A stretch of DNA of 58,304 bases. Origin: Fidelibacterota bacterium (lineage in GTDB: Bacteria; Fidelibacterota; UBA8477; JABMPR01). This document shows, piece by piece, positions 45,601-53,855 of this stretch (position 1 is its first letter; each line of letters starts with the position of its first letter). The translations under genes and the position numbers were made by a program. The stretch is from contig JABMQQ010000099.1 in assembly GCA_013202495.1 (NCBI GenBank), positions 1 through 58,304 on the forward strand, given 5' to 3'. The notes beneath the pieces were generated by a model. That model ran no database searches. It worked only from the letters and a program-made list of their open reading frames with translations, and had not been told where the DNA came from.

Positions 45601-46346
45601 TTGGTTCTGCAGACCTCAAGCCTTCCGCCGAACCAAGTCTTCGTAAACTGGGTGACTTCCTCTCCTGGCAGCCGGATATTGAGATTGTTATTGAGGGTTT
45701 CACTGATGATCGTGGTAGCCTGGAATTCAATATGCTGCTATCTGACTGGAGAGCAATCAGTGTTAAGAACTTCCTGATTGAGAATTATAATTTGAATCCT
45801 GAGAATATTCATACTCATGGATTAGGTCCACATTATCCTATAGGCGACAACGAAACCTGGATTGGCCGTGCAACCAACCGTAGAGTTGAAGTATTGGTGA
45901 ATGCTGAACTTGGTGAAGCTGCCCTTCTGGAACTTGATGTAATTAAAGAATCACTGCTGCAGAAGATTGTTATTCCAGTGAATGCATTTGAAAGCATGTC
46001 ACCTGATTCTGCCCTGAGTATTCCAGCCAACCAATCATCAACATTGTTGCTGAACATGAGCTACCCAGCCTACGCCACTGCTGACTCCATTGCTATTACA
46101 CTAGCGCTTCCAACAGATTTAGAGTATGTTGATGTTGCAGGTACCTTCAAAACATGGGGTCAAACACTTGAAGCTGGTGGCCTGGAAGTTGTCTCGCCAA
46201 TTCAGATTAATGCTCCTGAAGGGGTCGTGGGCGTACGTGAACTCTTTATGAATGTTCAACTGTTTAATGAAGGACAAGCACTGTCCAGCCATATTGAGAA
46301 AGTGTTGAGAGTAAATTTACAAGAATCGGAATCTGGCAATGAATAG
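39660..46346 (+). CDS. Giant DUF11/SdrD-B repeat protein with two OmpA-like domains
   Basis: The 2228-residue protein has a signal peptide (MMRRLLALISLMGAVVFGQ). Seven DUF11 repeats begin near residues 61, 180, 299, 418, 537, 656 and 801 (pattern G.TV.Y.I.V.NTG, then DTLP). An invasin-like Ig domain is near 921, carboxypeptidase-regulatory-like modules near 1024 and 1109, two more DUF11 near 1217 and 1344, and two SdrD-B-like modules near 1484 and 1591 (YYDTNANGIHDENEE, FYDVNRNGIFDPDEE). Two OmpA-like domains are near 1734-1842 (IKGHTDHL, LNRRVEM) and 1971-2082 (IEGFTDDRGS, TNRRVEV), separated by a further Ig-like part. OmpA domains should hold peptidoglycan while the repeats reach outwards. 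The stop overlaps the next start by 8 bases. Confidence 0.88.
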   Translation: MMRRLLALISLMGAVVFGQVPVGTEIINVAQSSHQDGSGTTFVGSSNEVITIVSEGYQLAISKTASAAVVAPGESLTYTITVTNTGNISPAPFTITDTLSSGLDITSSTPEASVSNQVAVWNVASIAGGQTLVFELEVLVDENLLADEVISNTAWLAVSDGFLLASESADVNIGAHSDLLITKMVAEDVSAIGDTVHYSINVYNTGNIPSTETVINDVLPEHVSFVSASHSGVIVDSTVSWNVGEMMSGDSVNVSLDVIVDATMPANADLTNHASVENAEGVSKEASVHSFANPWIQTISKWAADQEYAFGDTVEFTITIDNTSPDPVHAISVHDTLPEPLEFVSASNGGSFENGAVDWTLGTLNAGNVITLNVVTTVGSLLEARPEITNRAWISTANAGTSWGDHVVSLAAFPELVLEKRSSATVQAGDSLVYTFIMRNTGNSMAHDVALIDTLPAHVSFGSTSGDFTYDEASHSILWNVNEIASSATDSLVMVTYVDYPVVDGTTLENTAHLSCVEGSVSQSTSITEILSAPGLFLDMSGTSTVVAGDTLQLRLDYRNLGTETATGVVLTDTLGTDLEYLNASREHTYDPETGIITWNLDDLTPGDNGVIDITAKVPDDFSGTAVIPVGGLLSCDQGAQSVDIHVVIVRAPIMDIVLVGDTSLIEAGEFITYDLSFENYGDTTAVNVVVVDSLPADVDFLGASNDGVYDSTSHSVTWYVGDLDPVEPAGVAKKFSAASSNESSLLATRSEPANEFTIDVRVIYPLPNGMELPNTAYIYVDGVLQATATWLAIVQAAPEFVFTKTADLEVFPGDTINYQIDVANWGTDHASGVSILDTLDSRVTFLGATGDYIYDVASHSLQWFIGPLNVEQAESFEITTTVDDMLGHGEQVGNRAWLVSNESDAIPAVALTTNILPLSIVVDAQPRTILGNGAATSTLSAHVYSFLGNPVPDGVDVNFYTDLGTIPDSVAITSTVDGVAYSTLVADTVTFESVTATPYGRAIFAPTQWADDTTQVTFIIGAFDGAIYNYEGLPQEDVRVELRCVDTGAYAGHDSTDANGYYLIPIYKDDLYQIIYTLIGDNGVPYETVQEIEINTPSEGSLVTNLNSVSGFLYDEITNEIIAEDSILVIVNGEVIDSTSTLPKTSDHHMTDSTYTDSTGKYFFTNLLPGTYSLTVVYNGISSYSDGGLDVNLTTPGLYVVNANVTLRSSPFYILKTVDKLEAAVGDTLHYRLDFGTQDITFIDSVFVTDYLPNGLELIANTVVTDANTSYDGLDLITNEMSFSRSDIQLGDSLHIDFDAKITIDAGLGWIENKALVASTIDSTWSDRNINSRAKTKIIFPFLKVTKQSNRRVIEIGDVVTYTVKMTNTSADDIIHDFVVEDVLPYGFKFRKNTSYLNGSKIGDPNLQEAVGKRLAMTWTIGDTLQPGDTFTMKYRIIAGMNSREGTNTNEVMARAHTLLGFPVISNLATADVVVKPGLFSDRGLIIGKVYYDTNANGIHDENEETVKDVELIMENGARIITDEYGKYSVPDVEAGMHVIRVNERTLPALSEIILDSPDYLGDTQSKMVRVAAASIAKSNFALREISVPGKLTGTAFYDVNRNGIFDPDEEVQSDLVMVLNDSKATMTDSLGRFTFKKAALGDLTLRVDDSSLPSYGRLFSIDSTVDSLGLAANRWNATLYSGDSININIPLEKLELFSVLSKESTLEMKTEMLTEEFRLLVYKPWSLLVRIGFVSGSATLQSEIFNELRNIGDLMKWQTQINLDIKGHTDHLPVAPGSGFRDNQELSESRALAIRTYLVQTMGISESRITAVGMGASEPMQDGNTPEGRSLNRRVEMVFFNAAEEDSKFNQLEFMYDINYTGEIPIRSVRFHQELPPGFIYKPGTAILDSTLLDPIVNSEERDIWSFGDWDAKKHTEFDVAMKPDDYELVQNTGVVAAHLELIDEDGNLIVTDTLETRISTLVETLSFNMILEGTQFDVGSADLKPSAEPSLRKLGDFLSWQPDIEIVIEGFTDDRGSLEFNMLLSDWRAISVKNFLIENYNLNPENIHTHGLGPHYPIGDNETWIGRATNRRVEVLVNAELGEAALLELDVIKESLLQKIVIPVNAFESMSPDSALSIPANQSSTLLLNMSYPAYATADSIAITLALPTDLEYVDVAGTFKTWGQTLEAGGLEVVSPIQINAPEGVVGVRELFMNVQLFNEGQALSSHIEKVLRVNLQESESGNE

Positions 46347-47067
46347 ACTGTTTTCAATACTGGCTGGTCTACTTCTATCTACGACACTTTTTGCTCAGAT
46401 ACTTATGCTGGAGCCAAAAGATAATGCAGTGAGTAAGCTGAATAATATTTCAGTTACAGTTGCTGGAAAAGCTGGTTCACCAGCCAAATTATTTGTTAAT
46501 GATGTTGAAGTAGCCAGTGAGATCATAAGAATTGATGGATTACTGGATTTTCTTAGTGTTCGAGTTCCTGCAGGTCCAGTCACGCTGAAAGTGGAAGCAG
46601 TAGGTGTTGGAGATAAAATCTTTTCTGCTGAAAAGAAGATTCATGTCCTCGGTCCAGTGGGTCAAATAAAAAGTGCATCAGGGGATATCATCCTTCCCGC
46701 TGATGGTAGAAGCATTGGTAAATACAAATTTGAGTTATTTGATGAATGGGGCTATCAACTACATGACGTGAAAGTTGTGACCCTGAAATTGTCCTCAGGT
46801 ACATTGATTAATAAAGATTATGATGAGCATAGCACAGGACACCAGGCAGAAGGAGTCGAAGGCTCTATCTCGTTAAGAATTCAATCGGGGAATGAACCTA
46901 CCGAGCGTTCAACTCTGGATATTCAAGCTGCTGGATATAGCCAGCAATTCAATGTCAGCTATACGATTCCTGAAGAACCTTTACTCCTGGTTGGTGCCAC
47001 CAGTGGTAGTCTCTCTACCCTGGGGAAAGGTGGGATCCAAATGACTTACCGCATTTTGGCATCATAA
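46339..47067 (+). CDS. N-terminal part of a frameshifted outer-membrane protein
   Basis: The 242 codons give a signal peptide (MNRLFSILAGLLLSTTLFAQ), an Ig-like domain (about 25-105) and a second beta domain up to about 230, then run into a stop after GKGGIQMTYRILAS. The following gene continues the protein in the -1 frame. One extra G in the GGG at 47032-47034 would join the two into one product of about 1039 residues reading GKGG-DPNDLPHFGIINRNS. The ATG overlaps the end of the giant protein gene, so the two are coupled and probably form a surface complex. Confidence 0.75.
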   Translation: MNRLFSILAGLLLSTTLFAQILMLEPKDNAVSKLNNISVTVAGKAGSPAKLFVNDVEVASEIIRIDGLLDFLSVRVPAGPVTLKVEAVGVGDKIFSAEKKIHVLGPVGQIKSASGDIILPADGRSIGKYKFELFDEWGYQLHDVKVVTLKLSSGTLINKDYDEHSTGHQAEGVEGSISLRIQSGNEPTERSTLDIQAAGYSQQFNVSYTIPEEPLLLVGATSGSLSTLGKGGIQMTYRILAS

Positions 47068-47084
47068 ACAGAAATAGCGCCCAA

Positions 47085-49457
47085 TTGGGTGACCGTGTGC
47101 TACTGGGCGGACGTACTGCCTTCTATGCCAAGGGAAGTATTAAACCCGGTCTACGCTTGACTGCCTCTCTGGATACAGATAGAGGCTATCTCGATCAACT
47201 CTTTGTTGATGTTGATCCCCAAGAACAATACCCCTTATTTGGTGATGCGAGTACCATCACCTTTGATGCACAGTCCAGATCAAAATTATTTGCTAAACTT
47301 GAACAAAATGAATCCTTTGTGCTGCTTGGTGATTTTAACACCAAGATGACCGACAATGAATTCACCGCCTATAACCGTACCTTTAATGGATTGCTTGGTT
47401 CTTATCTTTATAAGAATCATGAAATTCAAGTTTTTACTACTGCCACGGATAGATCCATGGAGCAGGAAGAAATTAGGGGTGAGGGAATTAGTGGTTTCTA
47501 CTATCTGAACAATGGTAGCGTAACTCGTTTCTCCGAAAAAATACGAATCGTTACTAAAGACAGATATCATCCTGAGACCGTACTGGAAACCAAAAACCTC
47601 ACCCGCTTTTTTGATTATGAAATCAACTATGTTGATGGAACCTTAATGTTCAAACAACCTATTGCCTCTCTGGATGGCGCTGGGAACCCAATTTTCATTG
47701 TGGTATCCTACGAATTTCAAGGCTCAAATTCCCGATCCTGGATTGGTGGATTTCGCCATCGGAGTAGTTTAGGTCCCGGTGAAAAAATCAACGTGGGTAC
47801 CACATTTCTCACCGAACAACGCGCCACTGCCAACTATATGCTATATGGTATTGATGCCAACGTGCCTGTAAATGATAAGATTACCCTTTCAGCAGAAATT
47901 GGTCAATCCCGCAATCCACATGATTTTGTAGATAGTGTGACCGTCGGAAGTGCAATCAAAACGGCAGTCCAGGTTGATGATGTGTATCCGGGATTAAATC
48001 TAAAGGGCTACATTCGCGCAGTGGGGGATGACTTTGTGAATGCTTCACAGGTAGGAGGTAGAACCGAACGTGGTTCATTCAAATATGGTTTGAATGCAAA
48101 ATATGATTCCAAAAAGTACGGCAAAATTACTTCTGAGTATTATGATCAGAATGGTTCAATAGGTACGAACAATACTCACGAGAGTCGTGTATTTAATATG
48201 CATGTAGAGCGTCGCGTCAAAGAAAATTCCACCCTTAAGTTCGGGTATGAAAATTCACTCAGGGAGAAATTTGATGCCTCAGATAGTCTGTTAAGCAAAG
48301 ACTTCTCCAATCTTCTAAAAGCCCAGTACGATGTCTTGCTGCTGGAACACATCAAGGCAGTATTTGAGCATGAACAGAATTTGAGCTTCAACAATAGAAC
48401 TAAACCTACCAATAGCAGTGTTGGGCTCGTTTATCCAATTACAGAACAACTCGAGGTCTATTGGAAATACCGCTTTATTCAGGGCACAGGCGTCAATCGC
48501 CAGAGCGTCCTGGGCTTCAGGTCCGTACTGGGTGAGAACACTGATATCGAGGGTAAATATGAGATCGGTGGAATTACCGGAGATCAACGCAATCGAGCCA
48601 CACTGGGATTGAAGAATAAATGGTATGTACGTGAGGACCTGGTTGTGAATGTTTCCCTTGAAAATACAGCTACTGTAGATTCATTTGAGATTCCAACTCC
48701 CAGTCATCAGGCCATGGCGCTTTCATTTGAATATCTCCCCGAGATGCCCTGGAAAGCTATTGGTAAGTATGAGATCAGAGATGATGCCAATAGCCTTCAA
48801 CGTGTAATTACTCTTGGTGGTGATATGCGCATCTTTGCTGGTTTTGGTGCCATAGCAAAATTAGATCACTGGGAAAATAGATATAAGATTGGCAATATGG
48901 GCTCCCAAACCCGTGAAAACTACCAGGCTGGTTTGGCATTTAGACCACAGGACTCGGATCAGATCAACGCCCTTGCGAAGCTGGCGTACGTTTCTGATCG
49001 TAATAGTCAGATCGCCACTCCAATACGACAGGACCGCTACATTTTCTCAGTACATTCATACTGGCAAATTAATAAGCAAATTGGTTTAGCTTCCCGCTTT
49101 GCCACCAGGTATGTACTTGATGATGATGCTGCTTTTGATGAAAGTCTCAGCACTCAAACCTATTTCTTTCAGTCAAGAGCAGAGTATGCCTATACAAATG
49201 AACTGAGCGGTATTCTTGATGCACGCTTTATATATATGGCTCCAACAAGTGAGAGCGATATGGCTCCAACAAGTGAGAGCGCCTTTGGTCTCGCTGCAGA
49301 AGTCGATTATCTGGTTTATCAAAACATTCAACTCGGTGTGGGGTACATCTTGAAAAATTATTCAGATGCTGATTTTAGCTTCCTGGATTACCAGTACCAT
49401 AACCTGTATTTTGCGCTCCACGCCAAATTCTCTGAGGACATTTTTAACTGGCGTTAA
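47085..49457 (+). CDS. Beta-barrel part of a frameshifted outer-membrane protein
   Basis: The 790-residue frame starts at a TTG with no RBS and has no signal peptide, though the frame is open further upstream into the end of the previous gene. The early part (LGGRTAFYAKGSIKPGLRLT, then DPQEQYPLFGDAS) is the plug-like start seen in DUF11-linked outer-membrane proteins. The rest consists of alternating amphipathic strands with aromatic girdles, and ends KFSEDIFNWR, fitting a large beta-barrel. It would be inactive without the N-terminal part, so either the frameshift is a sequence error or the gene is broken. A 24-base tandem duplication is at 49236-49283. Confidence 0.75.
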   Translation: MGDRVLLGGRTAFYAKGSIKPGLRLTASLDTDRGYLDQLFVDVDPQEQYPLFGDASTITFDAQSRSKLFAKLEQNESFVLLGDFNTKMTDNEFTAYNRTFNGLLGSYLYKNHEIQVFTTATDRSMEQEEIRGEGISGFYYLNNGSVTRFSEKIRIVTKDRYHPETVLETKNLTRFFDYEINYVDGTLMFKQPIASLDGAGNPIFIVVSYEFQGSNSRSWIGGFRHRSSLGPGEKINVGTTFLTEQRATANYMLYGIDANVPVNDKITLSAEIGQSRNPHDFVDSVTVGSAIKTAVQVDDVYPGLNLKGYIRAVGDDFVNASQVGGRTERGSFKYGLNAKYDSKKYGKITSEYYDQNGSIGTNNTHESRVFNMHVERRVKENSTLKFGYENSLREKFDASDSLLSKDFSNLLKAQYDVLLLEHIKAVFEHEQNLSFNNRTKPTNSSVGLVYPITEQLEVYWKYRFIQGTGVNRQSVLGFRSVLGENTDIEGKYEIGGITGDQRNRATLGLKNKWYVREDLVVNVSLENTATVDSFEIPTPSHQAMALSFEYLPEMPWKAIGKYEIRDDANSLQRVITLGGDMRIFAGFGAIAKLDHWENRYKIGNMGSQTRENYQAGLAFRPQDSDQINALAKLAYVSDRNSQIATPIRQDRYIFSVHSYWQINKQIGLASRFATRYVLDDDAAFDESLSTQTYFFQSRAEYAYTNELSGILDARFIYMAPTSESDMAPTSESAFGLAAEVDYLVYQNIQLGVGYILKNYSDADFSFLDYQYHNLYFALHAKFSEDIFNWR
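49236..49283 (+). repeat. 24-base tandem duplication in the barrel gene
   Basis: The unit encoding MAPTSESD occurs twice in a row, the second copy ending in A. The duplication keeps the frame and would lengthen one loop of the barrel by eight residues. It is probably a recent slippage event. Confidence 0.85.
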
Positions 49458-49575
49458 TGTCCTGAGTTTTATAAAGCTGTAAAAGGCAAAACATTGTGGG
49501 TAAAGGGATAGCTTTTGTGTTGGCATTCCAATTGATCTTTTATTCGATTTAGCAAAAATTCATCTATCTTCTCTC

Positions 49576-50436
49576 ATGGCTGGACACTTACACATTGGTA
49601 CCTGCAGTTGGAAATATCCTTCCTGGGAAGGCCTGGTTTATGACTCAAATAAACCGGAGAATTTTCTTCAGGAATATGCCAGAAAGTATAAATCTGTAGA
49701 GATCGATCAATGGTTTTGGTCCCTATTTGGCATCGATAAAGTTGTCTTACCTAAAGCTGATGTAGTTAAAGAATATGTGGGGTCGGTGCCTGCTGAATTT
49801 CGTTTTGTTATAAAGGCTCCTAATAGCCTGAGTCTCACTCACTTATACAAGAGTCAAACTTCTGGTGAACTGGTAGAAAACCCCCATTTTTTATCTCCTG
49901 ATCTCTACCAGACTTTTCTCAATTCTCTAGCAGAAATGCATCCACAGATTGGTGCTATAAATCTACAGTTCGAGTATCTCAATAAAGTCAAAATGCCATC
50001 ACCCCAATTGTTCTTAGAAAAATTTGTAAACTTCGTAAAAACCATAGATACATCCATACCGCTTTGCATAGAAATCCGGAATCCTAATTTCCTTAATGAC
50101 AATTATTTTAAGATTCTATCTAAGCACAAAGTCGGTCACACCTTTTGCCAGGGTTACTACATGCCTGACATCCAGGAAGTCCATGCTAATTATGCTCCAC
50201 TCCTGAAAGGGACCTCCATTATTCGCCTCCTCGGGTCCGATCGTCAGGGTATTGAAAAGACTACAGGAAAAACATGGAACCAGGTGGTAGCAGCAAAGGA
50301 TCAAGAAATACCAGGTATTGCCCGTCTCGTAAGAAAAATGGTCGATCAATCTGGTATGGATGTCTATCTCAATGTGAATAACCACTATGAAGGCTCTGCG
50401 CCGGTAACCATCGAGAAATTGTTACTTCACCTGTAA
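49576..50436 (+). CDS. DUF72-family (YecE-like) protein
   Basis: The 286-residue protein matches DUF72, a TIM-barrel family of unknown reaction: it starts LHIGTCSWKYPSWEGLVYD, has VEIDQWFW, and FRFVIKAPNSLSLTH. All three are hallmark segments. It is cytoplasmic. Context (a peptidase follows after 75 bases) says little about function. The ATG follows a short run with no strong RBS. Confidence 0.85.
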   Translation: MAGHLHIGTCSWKYPSWEGLVYDSNKPENFLQEYARKYKSVEIDQWFWSLFGIDKVVLPKADVVKEYVGSVPAEFRFVIKAPNSLSLTHLYKSQTSGELVENPHFLSPDLYQTFLNSLAEMHPQIGAINLQFEYLNKVKMPSPQLFLEKFVNFVKTIDTSIPLCIEIRNPNFLNDNYFKILSKHKVGHTFCQGYYMPDIQEVHANYAPLLKGTSIIRLLGSDRQGIEKTTGKTWNQVVAAKDQEIPGIARLVRKMVDQSGMDVYLNVNNHYEGSAPVTIEKLLLHL

Positions 50437-50510
50437 AACCCAGCAATTTTTATTGCCATTGTGATATGGAAAATTAAGCTGAAGTGTCTGTATTATATAT
50501 GGGGAATGGA

Positions 50511-51467
50511 ATGTTATCACAGTTGCAAGTTGATGTTGAAAATTTAGCCGCACCTGGCTCTCGCAAGGTGGGCAGTTCGGGTCATGATAAGGCAGTTGAA
50601 TATCTTAAAGATCGCATGCAAGTGTCAGGTCTTGAACCCTATTTAGAGCATTCCTACGAGTTGTCCTACCAGGTTGAATCAACGCCATACACAAATCTTG
50701 CTGGTATTCTGCCAGGATTAGACCGGAGCCTGAAGCCCATCCTTCTGGTAGCTCACTATGATACCTGTGGTGACCAACCGGGAGCAGATGATAATGCTGC
50801 AGCCATAGCCATTTGGTTTGAAGTACTGGAAACACTGAATAAAATCAAACTGCAAAGAGATATTATATTCCTTTTTCCAGATGCTGAGGAACCTCCGCGT
50901 TTTTTATCAGAACATATGGGCTCCACAAATTTCTATGAAACACAACTCCAGGACCCTATCCATGCCGGATTGGTGCTTGATCTCGTGGGTCATGATATCC
51001 CACTTGAAGGGTTTGAAGAATTGCTCTTTATTTTTGGAGCAGAGAGTCACCCGGAATTGGCTGAGGTTTTAACAGAGGCTAAGCTACCAGATGGTCTCAA
51101 AAATATTGCCACATTAAATCGATATGTTGGGGATTTGAGTGATCATCATGTCCTGCGGAAACATGGCGAACCCTATTTGTTTTTCACTTGTGGACGGTGG
51201 GAACATTATCATCAACATAGTGATACACCTGAGAATTTAAGCTATGCAAAAATGGCTAGGATTAGCCAATATCTCGTCGAAGTGATTGAGGCATTAGATT
51301 CAAGGGAATTAAACGAAAAAAGTCCTGATTATGACCCGATTGATATGGAGTTGTATCTACTCAAACGTGCCCTGGGACCCTATCTGGGTCAGCAAAATAT
51401 TGCTATGAATAATAGGGAAGATATTCAAAAATTTGTACTGAACTGGATCAAACAGCACCAGCTATAG
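50511..51467 (+). CDS. M28-family metallopeptidase
   Basis: The protein has 318 residues and no signal peptide. Zinc ligands of the M28 family are seen in AHYDTCGDQPGADDNAA (His and Asp), PDAEEPP (Glu pair) and the C-terminal YHQHSDTPEN (His). It should be an aminopeptidase or a glutaminyl-cyclase-like enzyme. GTG 50484 and ATG 50499 are also in frame, but GGGGA at 50502-50506 favours the ATG at 50511. It converges with apbE, with a single base between the stop codons. Confidence 0.82.
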   Translation: MLSQLQVDVENLAAPGSRKVGSSGHDKAVEYLKDRMQVSGLEPYLEHSYELSYQVESTPYTNLAGILPGLDRSLKPILLVAHYDTCGDQPGADDNAAAIAIWFEVLETLNKIKLQRDIIFLFPDAEEPPRFLSEHMGSTNFYETQLQDPIHAGLVLDLVGHDIPLEGFEELLFIFGAESHPELAEVLTEAKLPDGLKNIATLNRYVGDLSDHHVLRKHGEPYLFFTCGRWEHYHQHSDTPENLSYAKMARISQYLVEVIEALDSRELNEKSPDYDPIDMELYLLKRALGPYLGQQNIAMNNREDIQKFVLNWIKQHQL

Positions 51468-51468
51468 A

Positions 51469-52530
51469 TTATTCAAAGATATACTCTTTAAATCCGCTGG
51501 TCATGTACTCCTTGAACGTTCCATCTGATTCTCGAGTTATGAGCAAGCCTTCCACATCATCCTTCTTTTCCAGCCAGCTCAAACCTTCCTCTTGACCCAT
51601 GACCATCACAGAAGTGGAAATACCATCTGCAAGGAGACAGGTATTGGCGATGACAGACACAGAAGCCAGATTATGACTAATGGGAGAACCGGTTCGAGGA
51701 TCTATTGTATGTGAAATGCGTTTGCCCTCAACTTCACGATAATTGCGATAGTCTCCGCTGGAGGCGATAGCCTTATCTGTTAATTGGACAACGTGTTGTA
51801 GGTCGGCACCTGGAGCCCCACCAAAAGTGGGCCGGTCAATCCCAATTTTCCAGAGTTCACCCTCCCTATTATGACCATGAGCCATGATTTCTCCACCAAT
51901 TTCTACAAAGATATTCTTATGACCTTTATCTGTGAGGAATTTAGCGATATAATCAGATCCATCTCCTTTGGCGATTGCACTCAGGTCAATGGTGATTCGT
52001 GGATCAGACTTAGTTATCACCGAATCGCCTACTTCCAATTTGTCACAACCTGTCAATTGGAGCCAGGCGTCAATTTCATCTACAGTAGGAAAACGATTTT
52101 CACCGAGTTTAAAACCAAACCCGAAGAAATTAACAATGGGCATGACAGTAATGTCGAAGGCTCCATCTGAAGCTATGCAAAATTCTTGACCTGCTGCTAC
52201 AACCTGCAATAATTTTTGGGATACCGGAATGGGATGGATACTCTCATTCCGATTAAAACGCGATATTTCACTCTGGTCCTCGTAGGTAGAATAAATGCGA
52301 TTAAAATCCAGTAATGCGCTATCTACACTGGTTGCAATGGCACTGCGCTCCTGTGCGTCAATAGGACGCCCCGTGATAATTATATGGTAGGTCGTGCCCA
52401 TGGTCGATCCATTAAAAGCAAATTCAGCGAGTTCAACTTTGTCGGTGCTGCAATTTTCCAGGGAGAGAGGGAGACATGCTAATAATGCGACAAAAATAAA
52501 TTTCGAAATTAGATTAATTTTTGTATTCAT
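51469..52530 (-). CDS. apbE: ApbE, FAD:protein FMN transferase
   Basis: The 353-residue lipoprotein (lipobox LENC, Cys27) attaches FMN from FAD to a Thr of target proteins in the periplasm, here most likely NqrB and NqrC encoded just upstream. Motifs: NGSTMGTTYHI near 40-50, the dimer/flavin region EIGGEIMAHG, DPRTGSPISHN and the metal-binding DGISTSVMVMG near the end. AGGAGG precedes the ATG. A terminator lies between it and nqrF, so it may be transcribed separately or by read-through. Confidence 0.93.
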   Translation of the reverse strand: MNTKINLISKFIFVALLACLPLSLENCSTDKVELAEFAFNGSTMGTTYHIIITGRPIDAQERSAIATSVDSALLDFNRIYSTYEDQSEISRFNRNESIHPIPVSQKLLQVVAAGQEFCIASDGAFDITVMPIVNFFGFGFKLGENRFPTVDEIDAWLQLTGCDKLEVGDSVITKSDPRITIDLSAIAKGDGSDYIAKFLTDKGHKNIFVEIGGEIMAHGHNREGELWKIGIDRPTFGGAPGADLQHVVQLTDKAIASSGDYRNYREVEGKRISHTIDPRTGSPISHNLASVSVIANTCLLADGISTSVMVMGQEEGLSWLEKKDDVEGLLITRESDGTFKEYMTSGFKEYIFE

Positions 52531-52564
52531 ATCAAAGCCTCCTAATTGTCTTCAAATGTAACAA

Positions 52565-52591
52565 AAAAGGTCCAGATAACCCGAACCTTTT
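52565..52591 (-). terminator. Stem-loop between nqrF and apbE
   Basis: On the minus strand AAAAGGT pairs with ACCTTTT, followed by more T. It lies 28 bases after the nqrF stop. The stem is AT-rich, so some read-through into apbE is likely. Confidence 0.65.
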
Positions 52592-52618
52592 ATTGTAGTA
52601 GTTTTGAGTTTTGATGAA

Positions 52619-53845
52619 CTAGAAACTGTCGTAGTCGATCATCTCTTTTTCAACACCCATATTGTATAACATATTATCTACTGCGTCCACCATCATGGGT
52701 GGTCCGCACATATAATACTCAATATCCTCGGGTGCTTCATGGTTACAAAGATACTTATCCTGAACCACTTGATGGATGAATCCTATTGGACCATCCCAGG
52801 CATCTTCTTCCAAGGGATCAGACAAAGCAACATGATAACTGAAATTCGGAAATTCCTTTTCCAGTGCTTTGAACTCATCGTCATAGAACATCTCGCGCTT
52901 AGACCGAGCACCGTACCAGAAAGATATTTTCCGCTTCGTACGCTTGGATTTAAGAAGATCAAAGATATGGCTACGCATTGGTGCCATACCAGCTCCACCA
53001 CCAACATACAACATCTCACGGTCTGTCTCTTTGGCAAAGAACTCTCCGTAGGGGCCGCTTACCATCACCTTATCACCTGGTTTCAGGTTAAAAATGTAAG
53101 AGGAGGCCAGACCTGGAGGAACATCCATTCCAGGGGGAGGACTGGCGATACGCACATTGAGCATCACAATGTTCCCCTCGGCTGGATGGTTGGCCATTGA
53201 GTAGGCTCTAAAAATGGTTTCATCCAATTCGGAGTGATAGCGCCACATATTAAACTTATCCCAATCGCCACGATATTCATCCTCGATTGCGAATTCAGAA
53301 TAATCCAATTTATGAGGTGGAATGTCAATTTGAATATACCCACCAGCGCGAAAATCAAGATTTTCACCTTCAGGTAGTTTCACCACAAGTTCCTTGATGA
53401 AAGTGGCGACATTTTCATTGGAAACAACTTCGCACTCCCATTTCTGGATATTGAAGATCTCGTCTGGAATACGAATATCCATATCAGATTTAACTTTAAC
53501 CTGACAGGCGAGACGCACATTGTCTTTAATTTCTGAGCGAGTGAGGTGAGGTTTTTCAGTAGGTAGAATTTCACCCCCGCCATTGTCAATCTGGCAAGTA
53601 CACATCCCACAAGTACCTCCACCACCACAGGCTGATGGCAGAAAGATTTTATCCGCAGCCAGAGTCTGCAATAAAGTTTGTCCAGCAAGGCTGGTGACAG
53701 ATTTTTCTTCATCACCGTTGATTAGGATTTTTACATCTCCAGACGGAACCAGTTTGGATGTGGCATAATTAAGAATGACTACCAGGATCAGGATCGTCCC
53801 TGTGAACACCAGGGTGCTTAGCAATATTAAGCCTAGAATACTCAT
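52619..53845 (-). CDS. nqrF: NqrF, FAD and 2Fe-2S subunit of Na+-NQR
   Basis: The 408-residue subunit takes electrons from NADH. It has one N-terminal membrane helix (3-26), a 2Fe-2S ferredoxin domain with Cys73, Cys79, Cys82 and Cys114, a FAD-binding domain (RAYSMANHP near 215) and a NADH-binding domain ([22 protein letters not shown]). Electrons then pass through the NqrD/E iron centre to NqrC and NqrB flavins. GAGGAGG precedes the ATG. It is the last gene of nqrABCDEF. Confidence 0.97.
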   Translation of the reverse strand: MSILGLILLSTLVFTGTILILVVILNYATSKLVPSGDVKILINGDEEKSVTSLAGQTLLQTLAADKIFLPSACGGGGTCGMCTCQIDNGGGEILPTEKPHLTRSEIKDNVRLACQVKVKSDMDIRIPDEIFNIQKWECEVVSNENVATFIKELVVKLPEGENLDFRAGGYIQIDIPPHKLDYSEFAIEDEYRGDWDKFNMWRYHSELDETIFRAYSMANHPAEGNIVMLNVRIASPPPGMDVPPGLASSYIFNLKPGDKVMVSGPYGEFFAKETDREMLYVGGGAGMAPMRSHIFDLLKSKRTKRKISFWYGARSKREMFYDDEFKALEKEFPNFSYHVALSDPLEEDAWDGPIGFIHQVVQDKYLCNHEAPEDIEYYMCGPPMMVDAVDNMLYNMGVEKEMIDYDSF

Positions 53846-53855
53846 ACTGCCTCCT

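Noticed and set aside
47015-47040. Programmed -1 frameshift between the two halves of the barrel gene
   Set aside because: The sequence CTG GGG AAA GGT has no X XXY YYZ slippery heptamer in the right phase and I see no downstream pseudoknot; a one-base indel in the G run explains it better.
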